Assembly (NCBI GenBank): GCA_022495005.1
Contig: JAGYXB010002079.1
Location: 62,001-126,000, forward strand
Direction of reading: 5' to 3'
Source of the DNA: Rhyacophila brunnea
Lineage: Eukaryota; Arthropoda; Insecta; Trichoptera; Rhyacophilidae
Length of the DNA stretch: 64,000 nt
Under the pieces are notes generated by a model that worked only from the letters and a program-made list of their open reading frames with translations, had not been told where the DNA came from and did no database searches. This document shows positions 1-12,564 of this stretch, piece by piece (within the stretch, counting starts at the first letter, position 1; each line of letters starts with the position of its first letter). A program made the position numbers and the translations under genes.

Positions 1-87
1 TCTGTGCTATAACCACCATGAGCAACTACGAGTCGTTGAGACCTGTCGCGCACCGACAAGTGGTTATAGTGTGCGGCATGAGCGGGA

Positions 88-410
88 TATTCTATACACA
101 AGACTGCTATAAATAGGCCGCTATCGGCAACTATCGAGGGTAGTTTTTCATTTTTTTGTGTCGAAGTATTAGCACTTATTGTATTGTAGCTATTACAATA
201 AGTTACTTGTAATTGTTACGATAAGTGCTATGTTTTAACAGCACCTCTCTTTGTTGTGCTAAATTTTAGAGCAAGATAGACAGTTTTGACTGTTTAGACG
301 GCTAACTTATTGTAATTGTTACAATAAGTGCTAATACCTCGATACAAAAAATGAAAAACTATCCTCGATAACTGCTGATAGCGGCCTATAGCAGTCTTGT
401 GTATAGAATA
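88..410. mobile_element. Long inverted-repeat (MITE-like) element
   Basis: The left arm (tattctatacacaagactgc, then ggccgctatcgg and tagcacttattgta) is mirrored by the right arm ending gcagtcttgtgtatagaata. Arms are about 90 bp with a loop of about 150 bp, so a transcript could fold into a long hairpin. A half copy is at 40500-40560. No clear target-site duplication is seen. Confidence 0.6.
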
Positions 411-518
411 GATGTGCAGATGCGTTCTGTGCGTTTTTGATGGCCGAATTTGTCCACCCCTTTCCTTTGCCACTCTGCTCTTCATCCATTGGTAAATAAG
501 CTGTCATTTTCTTCTTAG

Positions 519-700
519 GTTACATGTAAATTGTTCGTATAACATTTAGCCGTATCACAGTTCACCATGAAGTATAGTACAGGAACAGGAAATAAATAAC
601 GGTATAGCGTTGAGATAAAAAAAGACGCGTCATTCGTGGAGCATTGGAGACGGTAATGTTCAAAATTTATTAGATTCACTAAGAACATTAATTTCACATT
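519..700. repeat. Fragment of the GTTACATGTAAATTG repeat family
   Basis: It starts with ggttacatgtaaattgt and carries cacagttcaccatga and aatttattagattca, shared with fuller copies at 6830-7215, 42205-43080, 49290-49670 and 53460-53790. Confidence 0.5.
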
Positions 701-769
701 GATTGGTATCTATCAAACATCTGATAATAACGATGTCATGATTATAATAATTAATAATATATTTGAGGC

Positions 770-1020
770 TAAACTGGGCAGGCCATGTCCAGCGCATGCC
801 TGAGTCACGGATACCGAAGAAGATCCTCGAAGGAAACCCAGGGGGAAAAGGCCAGTGGGAAAGCCACGCACATGATGGGGTGATAATGTTACAAAAGATG
901 CCAACCAGCTGCTAAAAATCAGGTACTGGAAAAGACGTGCGGAGGACTGTTCCGGCTGGAGGACAGCGGTGGAGGAGGCCAGGGCTCGACTTGAGCTGTA
1001 GCGCCATCGAAGAAGAAGAA
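770..1020 (+). pseudogene. Non-LTR retrotransposon 3' fragment
   Basis: The plus strand reads RLNWAGHVQRMPESRIPKKI, then after a one-base shift a GGKRPVGKP-like stretch, then RYWKRRAEDCSGWRTAVEEA and a stop. This WAGHVxRM, RPxGRPxxRW pattern is the C-terminal tail common in insect RTE-type elements. It ends in a gaagaagaagaa tail. It is 5'-truncated and frameshifted. Confidence 0.6.
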
Positions 1021-1799
1021 TATATTTGATAGGTACGTCTTGATACTTACTAGCACCTACCTGAATTTTATATAAGTACATATATACGATATGAATGTAT
1101 TCTTTATTTACTTACCTACCTATTTTCTTTCGTCTTTCACTCGTATTCTGATAGGTTTTATTGCATATTTTTAAATGTTTTATTTATACATGTATTATAT
1201 CTCAATGATATGCGGCTGTCGGTTTCCGATACAACAATTCACGGTGAACTGTGATACGGCCATATGCCAGTGGCGAAGACTCTATACTAGGCGATTATTT
1301 GAAGCCTACCTTCGTAAGAAAAATATTTTTACATTGCATATTGACTTATTTATATAATCACTTGATTATATATTATATAAAATAATTTATTTTGCTAACG
1401 AGAGATGCGGTATGTATAGGAGTGTATTACACAGATAATTAAAAAACAATCTGCAAAGGTTTTAAAAAATATACCACAGCGCGCCATCTGTGTTGACGTA
1501 AATTTTCATATGAACTTTACGTCACGTAGCCCCGCCCAGTCTATCGAATTGTATGAACTAAGGTAAGCTTCGATCGCAGACCCTAAAACTAAATAATTAA
1601 TAATTAGATAATTTAAAAAAAATATTTCTGTAGTGTTTAATCGAATATTAATAAATATGTACTGTTTTCAAAAATAAAAAGAACTTTTATCTAACGATCT
1701 TTGATGTGTATGTTTTGAAAAAATACGTAATTTAAACTGATCGCTTAATTTTATGTCGTCAGTGAGTTTTTGAAGTTTCATTAAATTAGTGTGTACCTA
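1021..1799. other. No gene recognised
   Basis: This is AT-rich sequence with a small GC-richer spot at about 1480-1560 (cgcgccatctgtgttgacg and ttacgtcacgtagccccgcc). No coding exon or recognisable repeat boundary was found. Confidence 0.4.
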
Positions 1800-1918
1800 T
1801 TCATTAGTTGTAATATTGTATTATCTTCTTATTTCTCGTAAGTATACCTGACAAGTGTGTTCTTTTTATCAGATCTCCACAGCCTACCTCTTTCCAAAAG
1901 TCACCCTTCGCCACTGCC
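1800..1918. repeat. End of a TIR element (CAGTGGCGAAGGGTG type)
   Basis: It ends cacccttcgccactg. It is the reverse complement of 52372-52490, sharing cagatctccacagcctacctc and cttatttctcg. Its partner end was not located. Confidence 0.5.
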
Positions 1919-2422
1919 ATATGCACACGTACACTTTTCCGGGCAGCACAATAATCAAATAAGCAGATGGTCAATCTCGTGGATATTTTTATTAGTTTTT
2001 TTTTTGTATGGCCCTTCAGTGAAAACGTTTTGATTGCTAACCTTCTGTATTTTGTGTATGTCTGAATTATTGCTTAACACTTAACTCTATCGAAAAGCCT
2101 ACGGGAAATTAAATAAACATGTATTACCGTAAAGGTAGAGGTTTCGAAATTTGGTATTGGATCATCAAACTCGGCATTATTTTTCTTTGAGTGGACCACG
2201 AAAGTGCCCACCATTGGCGTACTCAGACGCGCGTCAGGAAATTGTACGTAAGAATGCAGTTCACCGTGAGAAGTTGTATCGGAAATACATGTCTGTATAA
2301 TAATGAAATCGATTCCTTGCCTGAATAAACCAATTAAAAATACGTAATAAAAACCACCGGAATACAAGGAGAATACAGATGAAAATTGGTAGGTAAGTAA
2401 ATTAGAAATACAATCATACAGT

Positions 2423-2821
2423 CTGTGCCGTCCCGTGGGAGTAGGCAGATTGAGCGTCGCTTGGGGGCGGCAGTTACCCGAAGGGCGGCGAATCGAGGAA
2501 AATCATTTGGAATATATAGAAATACCTACCTAAACTTCGTATGTAATAACGAAAATATCTTTACATTAAAAAATTTAACTCACTAGTTTAGTTGGGTTCG
2601 TGATATCTAGTTTACTTCCGTTTCCCTTCAACGTCCTTGGTGACCAAAAACGACACGTGCATATTTGCGAATAATTAGTCTGATATTTTGTTAGTAATGT
2701 AACCATACAACACATTTCTTAGATATTGGACTCATGAAAGGATGATAAAAATAATGTATAAAAAAATGAGGCGGCATTTTGGCGCTGCCTAGGGGCGGCA
2801 TTTTATCTAGGGACGTCACTG
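2423..2821. mobile_element. hAT-like MITE (CAGTGACGTCCC family) with 8-bp duplication
   Basis: The element runs from ctgtgccgtcccgtggg to tagggacgtcactg and is flanked by a perfect 8-bp direct repeat, catacagt (2415-2422 and 2822-2829). It contains the family marks taggcagattgagcgtcgct and ggggcggcatttt. An 8-bp duplication and CAGTG-type ends fit the hAT superfamily. No transposase remains. Confidence 0.8.
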
Positions 2822-3009
2822 CATACAGTACCTATAATTTATATAAAATTCTGATAGGTTCTCAAATCAAAAAGTACATATCGAATATTTGATTATAATT
2901 ACGCCATTATTATCAATAAATATCATATTATTGTTCTCTAATCATTGAATCTAGTAAAATTGCAACAGTACTGTCTGCAATGCTCCATGAAAAATGAAAC
3001 TAAGCATCG

Positions 3010-3120
3010 TACACTATTGAGATTCGTTTCTAGTGATAAGTGTGGTTTCTAGCTGTAAAATGTGATATCTACCTGAACTGAACTAATTCTTTGGCAAGTT
3101 CATCTGGTTATTTGGTCGAT
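3010..3120. repeat. Dispersed repeat, second copy at 6120-6225
   Basis: Both places carry gagattcgtttctagtgata, then gtgtggtttctagctg-like and ctttggcaagttcatctgg-like strings. It is non-coding and its family is unknown. Confidence 0.5.
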
Positions 3121-3539
3121 TCTGTTGATGTTTGACGTTTCAATACAAAAATTTTGGGTTCGGACGTATCCGCCAGCACGTACGTACCCGAATTTGACCG
3201 ATATGTCTACCAACCTAAATTTTCGCCGTATTAAGAATTCAACAATTATTTTAGATAACCGCCGATAGCCATAGATAACCAGTCATTGTTTGATTTTTTT
3301 CCCGTTTGATGTAGGTATATAAGAAAAACCAAACACATTGTAATATTTTCGAACGGTTTGTATAGTTTGCAAAATTTTCCGTTTCCAGAGCTGCTCGTGT
3401 CTCCGTGTAACGATTCCAGTTTTGAGTTACTTTTCAATGTATCAGTATTAATTATAACAATTCTTTGACTTCTCAATATTGCATGTTATGTTTAAAAAAT
3501 AAATGTAACAAAGACGAAAGTCGTATTCAACTGCTTTGC

Positions 3540-4125
3540 GGGCCAAAAATAGATCCTCATCAATGGCACTCAGCTCGAAATGGTGAAAAACTACATCTAT
3601 CCGGGACAACAAGTCTCTATAGATGTATGTATATTTGATGAAATTGTTCGCAGAGTAAAGCTAGGCTGGAGTGCTTTTGGCCGCCTGAATAATATCTTCA
3701 GAAGTGACTTTCCACTGTGCCTAAAGCAAGTGTGTGCATCCTGTAATCACATATGCGTGTGAAACATGGACCCTAAGTAAAAGAGAGATCCAGAAACTAA
3801 AGAGGTACATGCTGGGCATAACGTGAAAGGACAAAAAGAGGAATGAGTGGATGGAATGGTTTTCGATGTTATATAGTTCGTTGAAAGCCTCAAATAGAGA
3901 TGGGCTGGACACATAGCTCGAATAAGGAACGTCGTTGTACGAATTAGTAATCCAGTAGTACCCGAGAGGTACGAAACGTCCGCAATGTAGACCTAGTCGA
4001 TGAAATGATAAAGTTCTGCGAAAGTACGTGGCAACGCAACGCGCAGGACCGAGAGAAGTGGAATCAGGTTGGAGAAGCCTTCATCCAGCAGTGGATAGAT
4101 TCAGGCTGATGATGATGATATTTAT
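3540..4125 (+). pseudogene. RTE-like non-LTR retrotransposon 3' end
   Basis: The translation holds [37 protein letters not shown], then after frameshifts [26 protein letters not shown] and QWIDSG. This is the C-terminal region following the reverse transcriptase in RTE-clade elements. The tail is (tgatga)n. Several stops and shifts show that it is dead. Relatives are at 10226-10330, 16540-16835, 25190-25425 and 56700-57205. Confidence 0.7.
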
Positions 4126-4129
4126 ATTT

Positions 4130-5285
4130 TATTATCTCATTGCATTTACTTCTAAAAGCACGCCACTGATATCATCAGTGTTTCGTTGAGTTGCGTATTG
4201 CATCACAAAACAGGTTGGTTAGTTAATTTTAAATGGTGGGGCATAAAATGATAGAGTGTGCCTTGGTCGGTTAGATTTTTAATAGCCGTTATGTCCCAGA
4301 TTCGACACTGAAGCACAAGAACATAAAGAAGTATACAATACAATACAATTCAATGAAAATGCAAGAATACCTACCTATACGATTATAGAGAGCACATAAA
4401 ATGAAAACTCTGCGCTTTGCGCCTCGCGACTTAAATCCTGTCGGCTAAAATTATTAAACATGGATACATGCTTGCCTACTGATTCTCTGGATGCTGGTTG
4501 TTCAAATACGAAAGAAAAAATTTCCAATCTCTGTTGCTAACTAATTATATACGACTATTTACTTATTTGATTCATATAGTCAGTATACACTTTATAACTT
4601 TGCATTTTTTCACTTTTTTACTGCAGTGATACGCCTCTTCGACTAACCTCGCATTAAATTAGATCAAATGATTATTCACTTGTATTAATATAACATTATG
4701 TAGTAATAAATAAATAGGTACCTAATATATTATTTAATAAAATATATTACGGAGTGCAAAGTTATGAAGTGATAACTCTACACTTATCATAAAAAACTGT
4801 TCTAAAACGGTGTTGAAGGTGGAAATATATTTTTTAATTTATTAATCGTAAGAGTACATTATTGTCTGAAGTAATATCGGAAAACCATCTTGACGAAGAG
4901 AACTTATCTTACATACCTAATAAAAACTGTTCATGCACATTATCAAGACTACAAAATTAAACGACTTGTCTCTGCTGAGTATTAAAGAAAAATAATTATA
5001 GAACAGAATACCGCTCGCCGCCGACTGGAGTCTCTAGCGGCCGCGCAACTTTTGTGACACTATTTTTCGTTACGCCTGTGCGATTTTTCGTAACGAATCC
5101 GCTCGGGAGGTCAAGACAGACGGGAGTCATGTATCCATGCTAAAAATATGAACCGGAGCGCGATATTTATGTAATTTTATGTAAGTATGATATATATACA
5201 AACAGTTGTATTGTTTTTTGTTTGTTATATACTTACCAAGTTCAAATGGTCAAATGAAATAACAGTATATAAACATTTGGTATGT
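4130..5285. other. No gene recognised; small GC-rich patch
   Basis: This is mostly AT-rich sequence. Bases about 5005-5130 are distinctly GC-rich, with gcggccgcgc and a repeated ttttcgt(t)aacg/ttttcgttacg pair. No exon can be supported. It could be an old repeat or a regulatory stretch; nothing decides this. Confidence 0.4.
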
Positions 5286-5289
5286 AAGA

Positions 5290-5616
5290 TTAAGGCCCGT
5301 TTCAGACGGGACACCGGTGTCGCGCTCGATATAATATATGAGGCCTTTGTATTATGTTTATGAACGCGCCCCAGAGCTAATGGGTCAACGCATAATTTTG
5401 CGTTATAAATTAGAACACAAAACTGGCTGCGGTAATAAAAACAAGTGTATCGGCGGCTTGAGAATGTAGCGGCCGACGGAAAAGTGTACTGGACACGCGT
5501 TGACTCATAAGATCTGGGGCGTTCATAAACATAATACAAAGGCCCCTTTATTCGAATACGAAGGCCTCCTATATTATATCGAGCGCGACACCAGTGTCCC
5601 GTCTGAAACGGGCCTA
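5290..5616. mobile_element. TIR element with terminal repeats of about 44 bp
   Basis: The left end ggcccgtttcagacgggac, ending in cgctcgatataatat, is mirrored by the right end atattatatcgagcgcgac, ending in ctgaaacgggcc. Taa-like flanks sit at both ends. It has no coding capacity; the open frame across it is incidental. A partial copy is at about 56515-56640. Confidence 0.75.
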
Positions 5617-5719
5617 AGAGGCTATGCATAGACTGAAACTGTATGCGGTTTTGAAACGTGTGCCATACTAAACTTATGATTTCTGCTCATGGAAATATAT
5701 TTTATACTACTTATATATT

Positions 5720-5960
5720 CTTCTTCTTCTTCCACCCTGTCACGTCCCAACATTGGGGCATAGGGCAAGCACAAGTTGGCGCCACTTCCCTCGGTCCATC
5801 GCCAACTCCTGCGCCTCCCGCCATGTCAGACCTGCAGCACGTAGGTCGCTTTTGTAGCACCGCTGCAGGGTGAGGTGTTTAGACTCGAAGGCCGCGGCCA
5901 CGTACAAAGTGCCGCACTCTTTGGCGGCATCCGGAATACGTGTCCCAGCCACGTATATAT
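5720..5960 (-). pseudogene. Non-LTR retrotransposon C-terminal fragment
   Basis: The minus strand reads GTLYVAAAFESKHLTLQRCY, KSDLRAAGLTWREAQELAMD, RGKWRQLVLALCP, then a stop and a (gaa)n tail. The same tail type and sequence occur on the plus strand at 38265-38462. The DRxxWRxLV ending is typical of insect RTE-like elements. Confidence 0.55.
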
Positions 5961-6829
5961 TAATTTACCAAATTCGGATAATTAGCACTCAGTTTACTTT
6001 TTTTTATTTCAATATAGTCTAATAACTTTGTGAGTCGTTTTAACTCTTTGGAGTTCTTACAGCCAGTCTGTTTGGTCTATCCCTTTCATCATACAGGACC
6101 TATATTTTGAAACTCCATCGAGATTCGTTTCTAGTGATAAGTGTGGTTTTTAGTTGTCAAATGTGATACCTACTTGAACTGATCTAATTCTTTGGCAAGT
6201 TCGTCTGGTTATTTGGTCGAACGAGTCATATTTTCTTGTTAATCTGTTTCGTATACCGTTTGAAGTATTCTCTGTTATTGTTGATTAATTAATTTATTTA
6301 GAAAAGACTATTATGGCATTACAGCGATTGGCCAATGCGCCATAATACATAATACATACAAATTATAAAAATGACTTAATTACAAATAACAAGCAGTATA
6401 ACAAGAAAGTATGTGCTTATGTAGATATTAAAGTAAAATGATAAAAAATACAATTATAAATTTAACCTATTTAACACGACCACAAACATAATATTGGTAG
6501 TTAATAAAAAATAAATCAACCTTTATGGTCCCATCAAAAAAGTTAATCGCACGATACACAGCATCATGAAACATCACATCCGTCCTGCGACGACGTATCA
6601 TGAAGACCGTAGAGTTACGAGTGATTTATTACAGATTACTTTTTTTTATTTTAATATAAGTAGTCTAATAACTTTGTGACTCGTTTTAACTCTTTGGAAG
6701 TCCCATTTAAAATTTTCTATTTTCTGACAAATCAGCTGCGTCATTTGCGTCAAATAAACGCGCCGCTCAATTTAACCACTTGCGTGATCAGTGCGATAGC
6801 TTACCGCGCGGCGGATTCAAGTCGCGTTG

Positions 6830-7215
6830 ACGGTTACATGTAAATTGTACGTACAACATTTCACCGTGCCACAGTTCGCCGTGAGCTTTCTATCGGAAAG
6901 AGATAACCGTATACTATACGGTCTCCAATTTTATTAGATTCAATATGAACATTAATTCAATTTTCATAGCTGATTTTGGCAAAATTTATGAATACAAGAA
7001 TGAAAACATAACCTAACCTAACAAATAATCCAGTATATCTGCTATTTTCAAAATTTGTTTGCTGCTAGCTTCCTGTGTAAGTTGACAAGAATCGTGTTTT
7101 ATGTCAGTACTAAACGACCCAAAGAGGTTGGACGGTCTTTAATATACGGCCATATATTATATTTCCGATAAAAATTTCACGGTGAAGTGTGATATGGCGA
7201 ACTGCATATGTGCAT
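6830..7215. mobile_element. GTTACATGTAAATTG family element with TTAGG-like motif
   Basis: It begins ggttacatgtaaattgtacg, continues with cgtgccacagttcgccgtga, and ends with cacggtgaagtgtgatatgg. Internally it carries taacctaacctaac, resembling the insect telomeric repeat TTAGG, and gtttgctgctagcttcctgt. Related copies are at 42205-43080, 49290-49670 and 53460-53790. Confidence 0.6.
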
Positions 7216-7757
7216 GTTTCCGGACACGAGATTGAACTCGTGGTGGGCACCTACACTGAATAAATCTGTGGTTAGTAGAGGTGAGTTGGAAATACTGTCA
7301 CCAGCTTGTCACCAGTTTCTGTACTCAAGTCTCAGATGCAAAACTACCCATACTCAGTGCGTGTGGCCCAATAAACTAGTTCCAAAAAACTCGCTAGTTG
7401 GTAGACTTTCAATACCATTTACATTAAATGCGCGCGAGCGAGATAGCACTTGAATACAAGTATATTTTAATTTATTAGTCTATGCACTCGAATGACATAA
7501 TCTTATCTATGAACAATAGGTCCATAAATTTTGTGTAATTGGCAGCACATTCCCTCAGGAATGTCGTGAGGTGAGGGCACAGGCTTCTGACAGCTCGAAA
7601 CACGTTTAAAATAAAAAAAATCATTGTATATTCATTTTATGTTAAGACTATTATAACCTAACATAAAAACAACTCATAAATTTAAACTGAGTTTAAAATT
7701 TTATAATAAATGGGACATTTCGAAAAGCCGAGCTCAAGTGTATTTTTCTTTTCTTTC

Positions 7758-7988
7758 TACCATGTCCGACCCTAATAGGATCATATGGGCCCCCACAGAG
7801 TGGAGGTTTGTATTAACAGATTTTATTTTTACGAGAAATGGATGTCAGCCACTTGCTCAACCTATTAGGTCCATACTCTGACTCATACACAAATTGAAAA
7901 ACAATATGTGTACTTGCCAGACCCAGGATTCGAACCTGGGACCCTCGACACTATAAACCGGCGCTTAAGCCACGCGGCTATCGTGGGA
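7758..7988 (-). mobile_element. tRNA-derived SINE
   Basis: Read on the minus strand, the head is tRNA-like: gtggcttaagcgccgg (A-box-like) and ggttcgaatcctgggtctgg (B box, T arm). A body follows (gtgtatgagtcagagtatgg, ctaataggttgagcaagtgg) and ends at tgatcctattagggtcggac. The family recurs at 20705, 29984, 43873 and 53888. Confidence 0.75.
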
Positions 7989-8389
7989 GATTTTATTAAA
8001 GCCGATATTTAAAAATATACTAGTAAGTATTTTGGAACAAGTTTTTATACTGGTAGTAAGTATACTTAGTCTTCAAAACAGTTTTCCCGCCTCTAGTGGT
8101 TACGTTTTGCTCAAAAAAATATTATTAATATTTCTTCGACATAAATGGAGCAATACATTTTTTCTGTATGTGCGCCTGGTAGCTTTTGATATTCCTGGGA
8201 GAACTACTATAGGTATATATTCTAAAAATGTTATTTTTGCATTTTTACCAGCGGGAGTCGATATCATAGCTTCCATTGTCCCCTATTAAATCTGTGTTAT
8301 TTCTCCCCTACAATGAATGAACCAAGATATGCTGAGTTTATTTGTATAATTTAAACATATTTATATTGAGTTGTAGGCCAGTACCTAAT

Positions 8390-8800
8390 ACGAGTAGTAT
8401 ACGTATCCGGAAATTTGTACGGAAACAGTTCACCGCAGAACATTTATTCGTGCGCCGCAGTACGTGAAATATGAGTTCGTGTAACATTAAATCAAATGAC
8501 GAGTTCTTCGTTGAACATTTCACCGTGGAGTATATTTGTACGTATGCTACAACATATGGAGATGTCTTTACTAGGTTAGGTTAGGGTTAATCTTATTGGA
8601 ACAGTACTATTTGCAAACTATCGCCGCATTTTGTAAGATACGTACAAATGTATTCCACGGTGAAATGCTCAACGAAGAACTCGTCATTTGATAAAATGTT
8701 ATACAAACTCATGTTTCACGCACTGCGGCGCACGAATAAGTGTCTCACGATGAACTGCATACGCCCAACTTACATGTAACCAATAGTATAAAGTACACGG
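8390..8800. repeat. Inverted arms related to the GTTACATG/CACCGTG family
   Basis: Arms at about 8405-8540 and 8640-8790 are inverted copies sharing cgtgcgccgcagt/actgcggcgcacg, gacgagttcttcgttga, and a caccgtg/cacggtg string. They surround ggttaggttagggtt, again TTAGG-like. Confidence 0.55.
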
Positions 8801-8810
8801 TCCGAGCCAG

Positions 8811-9303
8811 CGTTGCGAACCTAGACTTTTCCTTGACAGATTTAGCATTTTTGAATAGGCATCTAGCTTGCAAAATTTGCATCTGGCGTATGGCCTTAAA
8901 TCTAGCATTTGTCGTCAATGTAAACAGCTTAAAATTTTCCATTAAAAAGCTAGAATATTATACCAGATTTTTTTCAAAATCAACATTCTGGTCTTTGATA
9001 TTATATAATATTAATTTGATGTACGAGTATAATATAATTTGAATTAATAAAATAAATGCTACATACCAAATGATGACTAAATCTTACCTGAATTAATTTT
9101 ATAATTAATTTTATTAGTTGTAAAATACTAAATTCTTGTAAAATAATGAAAAACCTTCTTATTAATTATGACATAATTTTGTGAAATGATAGATCTAGAC
9201 ACTTTTTCAATTTGGAAAAATATCTAGCATCTTTATCTGCTATCTAGCTTATTTTCTTTTTCCTATCTGACAGATTTTTGTGAATGACAGATGGCAACAC
9301 TGA
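8811..9303. mobile_element. MITE with CAGNGTTGC ends
   Basis: The left end cagcgttgcgaacctaga pairs with the right end tggcaacactg. Inside, tctagcatttttg-like and atctagctt strings appear in both halves. A partial relative is at 49940-50070. The duplication is unclear. Confidence 0.5.
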
Positions 9304-9739
9304 TAATGAATGACAACCAATGTAAATCGTAATCTGTATATCTCTCATACTATATCTATCCAATATATAGCTTGAAACAGGGTTGGTATTGTAGGATGGT
9401 CAACCGGAATCAAGTACCTAGCTATCGGTTCATGAAATCTGCCCTGCATGTGTGACTATGTTTTGAACTTATTGCCCGTAAACATCGGTTGAATTAAAAA
9501 CAATACTACCAATTAAAAATAAAGCACAATTTATAGTATGTACTTTTTATAATGTATTCAGTATTATTGCTCGCAGAACAAAACTGACATATACCTAGTG
9601 CTTTTGGGCACCTGAATAGTATCCTCAAAAGTGACAGCTCATTGTGTCTTAAGAGTAAAGTGTTTGCTAAAAGCAATGTGTCCGACCAGTGCACACGTAT
9701 GCATGTGAAATATGGACTAATAAAGTAAGATAAATCAAA

Positions 9740-10150
9740 ATAATTACAAGATAAAAAGAACTTTTTATATAGAACGTTTTTACATTTTCTGTTGAACCAT
9801 ATAAACTTGACTTGACTAGCTTAAACGATCAAAAAAATTTGTACTTCACATGTCATATTGATTTCCATAGTAACGCACGTATATTTTAATAATTTAGTTG
9901 CTAGGACCATCCGCTTAGCAACCAATAATGGTGTCAAAATAACTTTTCATACTAAACAGAATTAACTGAAAATGAATTCAATTCTACTTAAAGATGACTA
10001 AAAGTATTTAAAAAATGCATTGGCATCGTGTTCTGATATATTCTATTAGTTTCAAATATCTAGCTAGTCGGGAAGTTAGTTAAAAATGGATTGCAAGATT
10101 TGTACCGGACAAGGAACCACCAGACAAATAAGAATACGAGCTAAGAAAAA
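9740..10150. repeat. Dispersed repeat (GTAACGCACGTAT family)
   Basis: It shares tttccatagtaacgcacg, gaattaactgaaaatgaatt and ctagctagtcgggaagtta with 36120-36490 (same strand) and with inverted copies in 14960-15370 and 40670-41310. The family is non-coding and about 0.4-0.6 kb long. Confidence 0.6.
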
Positions 10151-10164
10151 CTTTGTAAAATACT

Positions 10165-10330
10165 GTATAATGTGGTGGCAATTTGACGCTGCCTAGGGGC
10201 GGCATTTTGTCTAGGGACGTCACTGGATGTACGTGGCAGCGAAGAGCTCGGAACGAAGAAAAGTGGATGGAGTTAGGGGTGGCCTTCATTCAGCAATGGA
10301 TCAACTCCGGCTGATGACGATGATGATGGT
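10165..10330 (+). repeat. MITE end joined to RTE-like 3' tail
   Basis: Bases 10168-10225 are the right end of the CAGTGACGTCCC family (aggggcggcattttgtctag, then ggacgtcactgg). Bases from 10226 are the last part of the RTE-like family ending ggctgatgacgatgatga. Confidence 0.6.
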
Positions 10331-10834
10331 ACATTAATTAATAGACATTAATACTAATTCATCCGTTTCAATTTGACATTGTCAACTGATGGTGCTGGTT
10401 AGTTGCTTGTTTTGTCCACTTCGATCTCTGGTTTGGATAATATAAATACATTATTTTATCTAGTAGGATACAAATTATAACTATATCTTAATTTTGGTAG
10501 ACTTTCACGATTGGTGAGTCGATTCTAGGTAATTATAACCACCAATAAAACGTAACGTGTACTTGAATAATCTTGGTGGGTAATTCAGATTAAGTGGGCA
10601 ATAAATATAAAATTATGAAACGATTTCGATAATTTATATTCGCACATTAGCGACGGCATTGATCCAACAATAGAATAGGTATAGACTATAATAGACAATA
10701 AACAGTGCATGACTTAGAGATTTTTCTTATTCATTCTAGTATATCGATATTTTACTCCAGTATCACGCCATTTGTGGTTCGATTGCCACAAAAATGATGC
10801 TTGTGCAAACATTAGTTTTCTCTATATTTTGGTA

Positions 10835-11310
10835 CGGAGTCGAGTGATGGACCCTGAAGGCATGGGGACGGAAGGCAATTGATGCCTTTGAGATGCGGCG
10901 AACGCTTCGTATTTCTTGGACGGAGCACAGGACGAACCAGTCAAGCATCCAGAGACTGCAGATAAAGGAACGGCTCTCAACAATATGTCTGAGACGAATT
11001 CTGCAGTTTTTTGGACATATTGTCCGGCGCGGACCGGACAGCCCGGAGAGACTGGTGGTCTCCAGAGAAGGCGAAGCAGAAGAAGAGCATCTGGCGCGCG
11101 CTGGAGCAACGAAGTGAAGGATCTGACTGGGGGGGGGGGCACTATTCATTCTGCTCTGAGAGAAGCGGAAGATCGAGAAGAATGGACAGTCTTGGTCGCT
11201 CAAAGGAAGACGAAATTCAAAGGTGGTCACGACTTTCAGCCACGAGGGTACGACCAAGAAGAAGAGAGAAGGTCTGACGCAATGACAGGTTTGAAGGGGC
11301 TCTAATGAAG
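10835..11310 (+). pseudogene. Non-LTR retrotransposon C-terminal fragment
   Basis: The plus strand shows KAIDAFEMRRTLRISWTEHR, LQRLQIKERLSTICLRRILQ-like sequence, FFGHIVRRGPDSPERLVV, and later HSALREAEDREEW. FEMxxxRxxLRISWTxxxTN and GHIxRR are standard for the tail of RTE-like insect elements. At least two frame shifts and a run of ten G near 11131 break it. Confidence 0.65.
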
Positions 11311-12460
11311 AATTTTCATGTGCAATAAACCGCTATCGGATATTACAATTAAAAAATAGGTTATCAGGATTTTTAATGATCCCATTATGAAGTAAGATGT
11401 CGGAACTTTATAACGAATCGATGGCATCGTCTGCTTCACGGAAAGCAGCTGCTCTCAAATGTTGTAATATTCGTATTTGTTCCTTCATTTGCCGCCCTTT
11501 ACAAGTGGGCGCCCCTAGGCAACTTATGACTTGTCTAGCCCAGCGGGATGTCAGTTGCTGACACTTTGTACTTTATAAAATGTAACAAATTTTATTTTTC
11601 ATTCGAATGACTTGTTTACTAGTAACACAACAATAATTGTAAATCCGTCTACATACGTTATTCTTGTAAAAACAGCGTTCATAATTATAATTATGACTTT
11701 TTTGTAGTTGGTAAATATAAAAAAAAAAAATATTTTGAGAATATCTAGTATTTTTTATGCCGTATAGCTTAATTTATTACGCATTTAACTATAATTGGCA
11801 ACACTCATGCGAAAAGCTCTAACACGCAGAACAGATTAATAAATCTAATTCAGATAATATACGAGTATAGGTAGAATCAAAGGCGACTCTACCTTAAGGG
11901 TTCATAGGGACCATCCCCACATCGTTATCATGTCAAAAATACACGTCCGATATTTTTATTATTGTCATAATATAACATCTACTTAATTACATTACATCTC
12001 GTTGTGCAAAGGATGTGAATGCATTAGCGTTAGTATACGCATACTGGAGAGCGGATCAAATAGCCCCTAGGTGAGTAAAAATTCTCGCTGTATGTCTTTG
12101 TCCAAAACTGATAATGATAAGTCTATAATAATTATTATTATTTTTAAGCACGCTTTTTAGCGTAAAATACCGACCCAGGTAATTATATTATTTATTCTGA
12201 AAAAATACTCATTTCCTCATTCATAAAATGATATTATTATAAGTAGCTTAGTGTTTAATGTACCTATAATATGAGAAAGTAGGTGGGTAAGTACATAATA
12301 TTATATTTAATCCACCACCTAGAAAGTTGTCGAGCCGCCACTGGGTACAATAGTTTATTTAAATATTTGTATTTTTTCTGTTTCTCGGAGGGGGTTCGGA
12401 CCCGAAAACCCCTTGTGAAAAGCCCTTGTGTGCGCGCCTGCATTTTTGCAGAAAATTTTT
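11310..12460. other. No gene recognised
   Basis: AT-rich sequence. Bases 11480-11545 resemble the gggcggc-type repeat in reverse (gccgccctttacaagtgggc). Nothing else is supportable. Confidence 0.35.
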
Positions 12461-12564
12461 ATGTATATTATGCTAGGACACGATTCTCGCATTTTAGTGC
12501 TGTGGCCTGACTACAGGCGGCCTTGGGGATCGCGCTTATCTGGTAAATAGCCATGTTACCTTAC

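Noticed and set aside
5225..5629. Open frame of 134 codons
   Set aside because: It spans a TIR element from end to end and includes both inverted termini; the frame is incidental.
6990..7025. Telomere sequence
   Set aside because: Only two or three TTAGG-like units, recurring at the same place inside a dispersed repeat; not a telomeric array.
10763..11257. Minus-strand open frame of 164 codons
   Set aside because: It is antisense to a non-LTR retrotransposon fragment whose plus-strand reading carries family motifs.
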